Below are positions 14,605 to 20,471 of a stretch of DNA of 20,471 nt, in pieces. Under the pieces are notes generated by a model. That model searched no databases and was not told the DNA's origin. It saw only the letters and a program-made list of their open reading frames with translations. The stretch spans positions 1 to 20,471 of the forward strand of contig DASZTS010000064.1 in the NCBI GenBank assembly GCA_035547915.1, given 5' to 3'. Both the position numbers and the translations under genes were made by a program. This stretch comes from DASSFG01 sp035547915. Lineage in GTDB: Bacteria > Planctomycetota > Planctomycetia > Pirellulales > JAICIG01. Each line of letters opens with the position of its first letter. The stretch's first letter is position 1.

Positions 14605-15852
14605 ATGTCCAGGCACATGACACGGATGTTCGCCGCGCCGCGGCCGATTTGTTCTTCCCTTGTGCTCATCGCGGTTCTTTCCGCCACCCCCTGGGCGCCA
14701 GCGGCGGAGCAATCCGACGGGAACCTCGAACCGCCCCCCGGCCGTCCGGTGCAGGTCACACTCAGCATCGATCTGTTGGAAGTCTCGCAGATTCAGGATC
14801 ACGACGAGAAATTCGAAGTCGAGTTCTATCTCTATCTGACCTGGAAGGATCCGCGGCTGGCGTTCGATGCGCGCCGAGCGGGTCATCAAAAGCGCCTTGT
14901 GCCGATCGACCAGCTCTGGGTACCGGAACCCGAGTTGATGGACGACCTGGAGGTCGAGGTGCAGGAAGGTCACAACGCGCACGTCCGGGCCGACGGCTCG
15001 GTGCTCTGGCGACGATATTACCGCGGCACGATTTCGAGCAATTTCGACCTGCACGAATTTCCCTTCGATGCCCACCGGCTCGAACTGCGTATCGAGTCGA
15101 CTGCGGACGAGACCGGTGACATGGTCTTCGTCGCCGGCGATTGCGGCCTGTGCGAAGAGAGCGGCCCGGAGGCGATCCACACCGTGCCGCACGGTTGGCG
15201 GTTGGTGGGCCTGACGACGCAGGTCAACGAGGCGAAATATCCGCGGTTGGGAGAGACCTATTCGCGGTTTACCTTCCGCATTGAGGTGAAGCGCGATCCG
15301 CATTTCTATTGGTGGGCGATCGTGCTGCCGCTGCTGCCCATCGTCGCGACGAGTTGGTCGGTCTTCTGGATGGATCCCAAGGAGTTCAGCTCACAGGTGG
15401 GCGTGGGCGTGACGGCCATGCTGACCGTGGTCGCCTACCGCATCACGATCGACTCGAGTTTGCCGCCGCTGAGTTATATGACGCGCATGGATTATTTCCT
15501 GTTGGTCTGCCAGGTGTGGGTCTTCGCGGCGTTCTTGCTGTCGATCGTGGTACACGTCTGCCACGTGCAAGGATCGGAGTTGATGACCGGGATGGATTAT
15601 CGCATCAGCCAATACTGCCGTTGGCTGCCGCCGCTGGCACTGCTGGCCACATGCGTGTTGTTGGCATGGCTGCGGCCCGGCGTGGCCATGAGCGTTCTCG
15701 GGTGCGCCTTAGGCGTGCTCGTACTGGCCTGCCGTCCGACGCCCGCCCGGGTCGTCCGTTGGCTGCGCATCGCCCTCTTTCCCGAGCACTCGCTCGACGC
15801 CGTCGCGGCCGATATCGAGGCCGCCGAGGTCCCGCGGCGCCGGGCCGCCTGA
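14605..15852 (+). CDS. Bacterial pentameric ligand-gated ion channel homologue
   Basis: The 415-residue product has a signal peptide (about 1-34), an extracellular beta-sandwich (45-230), and a membrane domain. The core loop reads FDLHEFPFDAHRLEL (147-161), the prokaryotic equivalent of the Cys-loop, with both loop cysteines absent as in GLIC and ELIC. Helix 1 is at 234-256, pore helix 2 at about 262-283 followed by the diagnostic SLPPLSYMT (285-293), helix 3 at 296-319. After it come two hydrophobic stretches, 339-357 and 359-376, where one fourth helix is usual. A CGLC pair lies in the extracellular domain (180-183). It should form a ligand- or proton-gated cation or anion channel in the inner membrane; ligand and selectivity are unknown. 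ATG 14617 is an alternative start, with AAGGA about 11 bases before it. Confidence 0.9.
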   Translation: MSRHMTRMFAAPRPICSSLVLIAVLSATPWAPAAEQSDGNLEPPPGRPVQVTLSIDLLEVSQIQDHDEKFEVEFYLYLTWKDPRLAFDARRAGHQKRLVPIDQLWVPEPELMDDLEVEVQEGHNAHVRADGSVLWRRYYRGTISSNFDLHEFPFDAHRLELRIESTADETGDMVFVAGDCGLCEESGPEAIHTVPHGWRLVGLTTQVNEAKYPRLGETYSRFTFRIEVKRDPHFYWWAIVLPLLPIVATSWSVFWMDPKEFSSQVGVGVTAMLTVVAYRITIDSSLPPLSYMTRMDYFLLVCQVWVFAAFLLSIVVHVCHVQGSELMTGMDYRISQYCRWLPPLALLATCVLLAWLRPGVAMSVLGCALGVLVLACRPTPARVVRWLRIALFPEHSLDAVAADIEAAEVPRRRAA

Positions 15853-16014
15853 CCGGCCCACGGCGCGGTCATTCTTTCTTTGTCGCCTGCTCCTTCTATG
15901 CCGGCTATGCCCCGGACGAGCGTCGTGCTGAACGACGAGCGCCGGCTCTGCCGAACCTAAGTGAGCGATCGGAAATGTGGCCGCGCCGCGGCGGCCGAAC
16001 CGTATTCCTCCAGC

Positions 16015-16018
16015 GGAG
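16015..16018 (+). promoter_or_regulatory. Ribosome binding site of the glycosyltransferase gene
   Basis: GGAG five bases before ATG 16024. It favours this start over the in-frame GTG at 15961. Confidence 0.55.
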
Positions 16019-16023
16019 CCGAC

Positions 16024-19000
16024 ATGCGCGTCTTGATTGCCGATTTCGATCTCTTCCGCAGCGTCGGTGGTGGGCAGACCTTCTACCGCGCCATCATCGA
16101 AAAGAATCCCCAGATCGAATTCTTTTACCTGATCGTCAAGGAAGCCGAGGATGCGGTCCGTCCGGCGAACGCGCACGCTATCCGTTACGAGGAAGAATAT
16201 CTCGATCGTTACTGGACGCATTATTGCGATATCTTGCCACCTCGCTGGTGCCTGCCGGCGTTCCTGATGGCGAGCAACGTGGCCTGGTCGGTGCGCGGCC
16301 GCGAGTTTGATGTGGTCGACCTGCCCGACTACTTGCAGTGCGGCTACTTCCTGCCCGCGGCGCTCGAACATCACCAGGCCCGTGTGGGGCGCCTCGCGCT
16401 GTCGATGCACGGGGTCATTTCCACCACCGTCAGCCTGAATTGGGACGGGCGGGGACTGTTGCCGCGGGCTCTCGTCCTGGAAGAGGAGATGCAGTATCGC
16501 TCGGTCGACGTGCGCTATGGATTAAGCACCACCTACCTCGACGAATGGCGAGCGCGCTTCGACCTGCCGTCGGAGTATCTCAGCCCGCTGCGGTTCATCG
16601 ATCGCGGGCCCATCGACCGCGCGGATGCCGGCAACGGGTCGCCCGACCTGAACTTCATCGGCCGGACGGAGAAACGAAAAGGGCCCGACCTGTTCGCCGA
16701 GATAGTCTGGTGGTTGTCGCCCCAGCTCTACGGACGCGCCCGCATCATCGGACCGCCCAGCCACGATCCCCGTGGAGTGAGTTCGGAGGTTTACCTGGAC
16801 GGGATATTGCGCAACCGGCCGCTAGCCAAGCCGATCGAATTACAGCCGCCGGCCGGACGCGACGAACTGGCCAGACTCTTCGCCGGGCGGAGCGTGACGG
16901 TCGTCCCCTCGCGTTACGACACGTTCAACCTGGTGGCGGTCGAATCGCTGTTCGCCGGCTGTCCCACGGCCATCGGCAGCGGCGCCGGTGTCTGCCGCTT
17001 CCTCGATGAGGTGTTTCCGGGCGTGCCGTACATAAGGATCGACATGGAGTCGCCGCTGGCGAGCGTGTCGCACATCGGTCGCCTGTTGTCGGATTACGAC
17101 GCCCAACGCGACCGGCTGGCTGCCTCACTGGCGAAGGCGGCGCCGGCACCCGTCGGCCCGTCGTTGATGGAGATCTATTCGGGCTCGACGGCACTCGACA
17201 AACCTGTGCGGCGCGAAGCGAACGCCTGGTACACGCGCATGATGGCGCACCGTGCGCAGCCGCAGGGCAACGTGCGGCAGACCAAGGAGTCGATGAGGCG
17301 GCTGGTGCGCAAACATACCACGCCCGAGTTCCGCGCCCGGCTGAAGGCCTGCGGCCCGCGACAGTTGGCCGCCGCCGGCAAACAGGCCGTCAAACGAACG
17401 CTCGTGGCGGCCGGATGGCGCAAGAGCCTCGAGAAGCGCGCGGAGGAAGACCGGGCCGCATTTTTCGCCCACCGCTATCATGGCATCGCTTGGATGCCGG
17501 AACGGTCGGCCGAAGATTTGCAGCAGAAGTGGTGGCAATGCTCCAATCTCATCGCCGAGTTGCGCATCGACCGCATCCGGTTGTGGCGAGAGTTGGCCCG
17601 CATCGAAAGCCTGCGCGGCAACGATCTGGTGGCCGTGGCCTACCGTCTGCGCGCCATGCGCCTGGCCGGCGAAGACCGTCACTTCGACCTGCCGGACGTC
17701 ATGGCAACGCTTATCCGCCGCGGCTATCCGCGCGAGGCGGCGACGGCCGACGCCATGTTCGGCGGCCATGCCGATACGGTGGCCCGCTGTCGCGAGTTGC
17801 TCGACCGCAGCTTGCACGACTTGCGCCGGACGCACGACGAAGAATATGAATTCGTCGACGACCGGCGCGAGACGCGTCCGTACCGCGCGTCGGTGATCGT
17901 TTCGCTCTACAACGCGGCCGACAAGCTGCCGCGTTTTCTCGACACGCTCGGCTTGCAGACATTGCTGGTTGCCGGCCAGGCCGAAGTCGTGCTCGTCGAT
18001 AGCGGTTCGCCGCAGGACGAATACGGCGTGTTTCGGCAATGGGCGGAGCGCCAAGCCGTGCCGGTCGTCTATGCCCGGTCTGCCGAACGCGAGACGATCC
18101 AACATGCCTGGAACCGTGGCATCGCCTTGGCGCGTGGCCGGTATCTCAGTTTCCTAGGGGTCGATGAGACGCTGCTCCCCTCGGCCCTCGAAGTTCTGGC
18201 CGGCGAGCTCGACGCACACCCGGACATCGACTGGGTGCAAGCCAACAGCCTGGTGACGAACGTCGACGAGCGCGGCCACTGGGCGAACGACATCATGACA
18301 TACGACCGCACGGGCTACTCGCAACGGCTCGTCGGTCTCGATAGCTGCTACCTGGCCTACGTCGGCTCGATGTACCGCCGCGATCTGCACCAGCGGCTGG
18401 GCTATTATGATCCGAGCTTCACCGGTGCCGGCGACACGGAGTTCAAGAACCGCGTGCTTCCGTTCATCAAGTCGAAGCACGTTCCGCAGACATTGGGCAT
18501 CTTCTGGAACTATCCCGACGGCCAGACGACATGCAGCCCTCGCGCCGAGATCGAAGACCTGCGGGCATGGTACCTGCATCGCACGTTGGCGGGCATCGGT
18601 TACGCGTTGCAAACGGCCGACGCCGATGAAGCGGGGCGGCGGTTGTGGGCCGCGCTGGCCTATCGCAAGTCGTACTGCGGGCATACCAGCAGTGACTTGG
18701 AGTATGCGGCCAACATCGCTCGTCACATGGAGGCGACCTGGCCGGCACACGGCACGCTACCGCTGCACGCGGGCATCGACCGTCTGCTGCGAACCTACCG
18801 AGAGTTGGACGATCTACCGCACCTGAGCGCCGCATCGATCTCGCAGGCGCTTGAGCACACGCGGCTGGTCGCCAACGAAATCGGCGACGAGCATCGCTTC
18901 TTGACGCAGCAGGCGCTCCCCGGCGCCTACGACGTGTTCCATGACAACCGCCACGAACAGCACCAGAATGTTTGGCAGACCAAGCAGGCGGCCGAAACAG

Positions 19001-19035
19001 ACCCCGGACCGTTCTTGACCGGCCGGGCAGCCTAG
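16024..19035 (+). CDS. Two-domain glycosyltransferase (GT4-like plus GT2-like)
   Basis: The 1003-residue product carries two glycosyltransferase domains. Residues 1-385 are a GT-B, GT4-like domain: GGGQTFY near the N-terminus (15-21), FIGRTEKRKGPDLF (211-224), and the sugar-nucleotide motif PSRYDTFNLVAVESLFAG (295-312), where Asp replaces the usual first Glu. Residues 386-615 are a mostly helical linker. Residues 616-850 are a GT-A, GT2-like domain: ASVIVSLYNAADKLPRFL (622-639), VVLVDSGSPQDE (655-666), FLGVDETLLPSAL (710-722) at the DXD position, and TGAGDTEF (800-807) as the probable base region. No membrane segment is seen, so it should act in the cytosol on polysaccharide or cell-surface glycan precursors, with two successive transfers possible. 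Donor and acceptor are unknown. It lies 171 bases after the ion channel gene on the same strand. Confidence 0.87.
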   Translation: MRVLIADFDLFRSVGGGQTFYRAIIEKNPQIEFFYLIVKEAEDAVRPANAHAIRYEEEYLDRYWTHYCDILPPRWCLPAFLMASNVAWSVRGREFDVVDLPDYLQCGYFLPAALEHHQARVGRLALSMHGVISTTVSLNWDGRGLLPRALVLEEEMQYRSVDVRYGLSTTYLDEWRARFDLPSEYLSPLRFIDRGPIDRADAGNGSPDLNFIGRTEKRKGPDLFAEIVWWLSPQLYGRARIIGPPSHDPRGVSSEVYLDGILRNRPLAKPIELQPPAGRDELARLFAGRSVTVVPSRYDTFNLVAVESLFAGCPTAIGSGAGVCRFLDEVFPGVPYIRIDMESPLASVSHIGRLLSDYDAQRDRLAASLAKAAPAPVGPSLMEIYSGSTALDKPVRREANAWYTRMMAHRAQPQGNVRQTKESMRRLVRKHTTPEFRARLKACGPRQLAAAGKQAVKRTLVAAGWRKSLEKRAEEDRAAFFAHRYHGIAWMPERSAEDLQQKWWQCSNLIAELRIDRIRLWRELARIESLRGNDLVAVAYRLRAMRLAGEDRHFDLPDVMATLIRRGYPREAATADAMFGGHADTVARCRELLDRSLHDLRRTHDEEYEFVDDRRETRPYRASVIVSLYNAADKLPRFLDTLGLQTLLVAGQAEVVLVDSGSPQDEYGVFRQWAERQAVPVVYARSAERETIQHAWNRGIALARGRYLSFLGVDETLLPSALEVLAGELDAHPDIDWVQANSLVTNVDERGHWANDIMTYDRTGYSQRLVGLDSCYLAYVGSMYRRDLHQRLGYYDPSFTGAGDTEFKNRVLPFIKSKHVPQTLGIFWNYPDGQTTCSPRAEIEDLRAWYLHRTLAGIGYALQTADADEAGRRLWAALAYRKSYCGHTSSDLEYAANIARHMEATWPAHGTLPLHAGIDRLLRTYRELDDLPHLSAASISQALEHTRLVANEIGDEHRFLTQQALPGAYDVFHDNRHEQHQNVWQTKQAAETDPGPFLTGRAA

Positions 19036-19292
19036 CACGTCCGTTCACCAACGTGCGTATAATAGGCCTCAAGCTCCGCCGTGAGGCCAGGCCCTGCGGA
19101 AACGCCCTGCCGTCACGACGGCGCGTGATGGCCGCTATGTGGCTGCTCTACCGCCGTCATCGAGTAGCTGGACGGTATAAGCGCCGTCCGAAAGTTGCTT
19201 CCAAGCATGGCAACCTCTATGCTGTCGGGGCTGCGCGGTCCAATGAGGAAGCCATCCAGTGCTCGACGAGTATACGGCAGCTATGTAGCGGC
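19036..19292. other. Convergent intergenic region with several small hairpins
   Basis: 257 bases between the convergent glycosyltransferase and rpsI genes, with no gene seen. It holds hairpins at 19065-19088 (GGCCTCA, 10-base loop, TGAGGCC), 19109-19122 (GCCGTCACGACGGC), 19170-19189 (GGACGG, loop, CCGTCC) and 19194-19214 (GTTGC ... GCAAC). Some probably act in termination from either side, although none has a T-tract. A TATAAT at 19058-19063 (plus) has no proper -35. Confidence 0.5.
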
Positions 19293-19712
19293 TTACCGCT
19301 TGGAGAACTGCGTGCCGCGGCGGGCACCGCGGAGACCGTACTTCTTGCGCTCCTTCATGCGGCTGTCGCGCGTCAGCAGGCTGTTGGCACGCAAGATCGG
19401 CTCGAGCGTCGGATCGAAGATCTTCAATGCGCGGGCGATACCCATCTTGCAGGCGCCGGCCTGGCCGGTGGGGCCGCCACCGCTGACGGTGACCGAGACG
19501 TCGACCGACTTCTCCCGCTCGGTCTTTGTCAGACAGACGAGCACGTCGCGCCGCTCATGCTCGTTGACGAAGTAGTGCTCGAGGTCGCGACCATTGATGG
19601 TGATCTTGCCCTCCCCCGCGCGGATGCGCACGCGAGCGACCGACGTTTTGCGTCGACCCGTACCCAGGGCCTCGGAAGCGGAACGTGCGGCGGGCTGTTC
19701 GCCAATCGACAT
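19293..19712 (-). CDS. rpsI: Ribosomal protein S9
   Basis: The 139-residue product is a small-subunit ribosomal protein that contacts 16S rRNA, with its C-terminal tail reaching toward the P-site tRNA. It shows the family's GRRKTSVARVRIRAGEGKI start (19-37), SGGGPTGQAGA (about 77-87), and the C-terminal SRMKERKKYGLRGARRG followed by TQFSKR, which is the conserved S9 tail. Length is a little above the usual 130 because of about 18 extra N-terminal residues. GAGG lies 10 bases before ATG 19712. It follows rplM with an 83-base gap, the order found in most bacteria, and both are expected to be one transcript. Confidence 0.97.
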   Translation of the reverse strand: MSIGEQPAARSASEALGTGRRKTSVARVRIRAGEGKITINGRDLEHYFVNEHERRDVLVCLTKTEREKSVDVSVTVSGGGPTGQAGACKMGIARALKIFDPTLEPILRANSLLTRDSRMKERKKYGLRGARRGTQFSKR

Positions 19713-19795
19713 GGAGACTCGACCTCTGTGTTAGTTGCTGCTTGTCTGAGAGCTTGTTCGAAAATCGCCCAATCCGCCGGGGCGGCGGCCGGAGC

Positions 19796-20230
19796 TTACT
19801 TGATCCCCAGTTCTTTGGCTTCGGGCATCTGGGCCTGGTGCGGATGCTCGTCGCCGACGTAGACCTTGAGCTTGCTCAACATCGTCACCGACAACTTGTT
19901 CTTGGGGAGCATGCGCCGTACGGCGTCGGTAAGGATCTTCTCGGGCTTGTGTTCGCGGCGCTCGGCGGCGGTCTCGCTACGGAGGCGCGTGTAGCCCGTG
20001 TACCAGGTGTAGCGTTTCTGGTTCCACTTCTTGCCAGAGAAGGCGACCTTCTCGGCGTTGATGACGACCACGAAGTCGCCCGTGTCGACGTGCGGCGTGT
20101 AGGTGGGCCGATGCTTGCCCATCAAGATCGTGGCGATGTCGGAGGCGAGGCGGCCGACGACCTTGTCCGTGGCGTCGACGAGCCACCACTGCTGCTCGAC
20201 CTCGCCCGGCTTGGCCATGTAGGTTTTCAT
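19796..20230 (-). CDS. rplM: Ribosomal protein L13
   Basis: The 144-residue product is a large-subunit protein that binds 23S rRNA early in assembly. It carries WWLVDATDKVVGRLAS (19-34 of the window translation from M at 20230 is approximately 15-30), HRPTYTPHVDTGDFVVVINA, the KRYTWYTGYTRLRSE stretch and a VRRMLPKNKL motif, all typical of L13, and the length is normal. The start at 20230 (MKTYMAKPG) is chosen because the upstream in-frame start at 20287 adds 19 residues unlike L13. The ribosome binding site is weak. It heads the rplM-rpsI pair. Confidence 0.97.
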   Translation of the reverse strand: MKTYMAKPGEVEQQWWLVDATDKVVGRLASDIATILMGKHRPTYTPHVDTGDFVVVINAEKVAFSGKKWNQKRYTWYTGYTRLRSETAAERREHKPEKILTDAVRRMLPKNKLSVTMLSKLKVYVGDEHPHQAQMPEAKELGIK

Positions 20231-20471
20231 TTCGCGTTCACACTGACTATTGTCCGGAAATTTCGGAAACAGCCAATTTAGCGTCATTCAGCCGGTCCTT
20301 CAAGGCGTCTGCACGACGCATCCTGGGCCAAGGGTGCATAAGGGGAATTGCGCGCGGAGCAGGTCGCCCGGCGCGTGTCAATCGGAGAGTTAGCGTAATT
20401 TTTGGCGCTTCCACCGGAAGTTAGGTGGGCTGGGAAGTGCGAGGGACAAACTACCACACGCTGTTCCGGAG
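20231..20471. other. Leader region upstream of rplM
   Basis: 241 bases upstream of rplM on the minus strand, with no gene seen. A TTGACA hexamer (minus strand, 20376-20381) is a possible -35, but the position 17 bases further is GC-rich and no -10 was found, so the promoter is unproven. A self-regulated ribosomal protein leader would be expected here, but I cannot draw a convincing structure. Confidence 0.35.

Noticed and set aside
15853..16023. A possible terminator between the ion channel and glycosyltransferase genes, near CGTCGTGCTGAACGACG.
   Set aside because: The stem is only six bases and has no T-tract; it could equally be chance in GC-rich DNA.
17125..18105. A 326-codon minus-strand frame inside the glycosyltransferase gene.
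   Set aside because: It is antisense to the GT domains, whose motifs are clear; no domain is recognised in the shadow.
19036..19292. A tRNA gene in the gap before rpsI, suggested by several stems.
   Set aside because: No T-arm consensus, no anticodon arm of correct size, and the stems do not fit a cloverleaf.
20353..20381. A promoter for rplM based on TTGACA.
   Set aside because: No -10 element at a suitable distance; kept only as a possible -35 in the leader entry.

Overview
The window looks like chromosomal DNA from a planctomycete, probably of the Pirellulales type. The reasons are high GC, a leucine-rich-repeat protein with planctomycete-style membrane segments (a FSLRTMMVAVALVCVL run), a secreted NPCBM-domain protein, a secreted prenyltransferase/squalene-oxidase-like repeat protein, and a very large DUF4175-like membrane/coiled-coil protein. 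The assignment is inferred from protein family content; no rRNA is present to prove it. No phage, insertion sequence, CRISPR array, tRNA or rRNA was seen.

Layout. Positions 138-2806 (minus) hold a membrane LRR protein followed closely by two small unknown genes, probably one transcript. Positions 3225-5150 (plus) encode a lipoprotein alpha/beta hydrolase, and 5386-5790 (plus) a membrane-anchored thioredoxin. Positions 5944-12840 (minus) are a tight four-gene operon, read from high to low coordinate: DUF4175-like giant membrane protein, secreted low-complexity/coiled-coil protein, secreted cyclase-fold repeat protein, secreted NPCBM protein. Positions 12997-14298 (minus) encode a uronate-isomerase-like protein that lies just upstream of the operon on the same strand. 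Positions 14605-15852 (plus) encode a bacterial pentameric ligand-gated ion channel homologue, and 16024-19035 (plus) a large two-headed glycosyltransferase (GT4-like N-terminus, GT2-like C-terminus). Positions 19293-20230 (minus) are the conserved rplM-rpsI pair for ribosomal proteins L13 and S9.

The best candidate for a little-described system is the four-gene minus-strand operon. All four products appear membrane-bound or exported, they are closely spaced, one junction is an ATGA overlap with a strong ribosome binding site, and none has a clear enzymatic motif. A joint role in the cell envelope or periplasm is inference.

Two non-coding signals stand out. A palindromic element of about 92 bases occurs twice, at 3253-3344 and 14362-14452, each time just before a plus-strand gene for an exported or membrane protein. 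A different inverted repeat lies between convergent genes at 5818-5905. The ion channel homologue is also notable because it has two hydrophobic segments where one final helix is normal.
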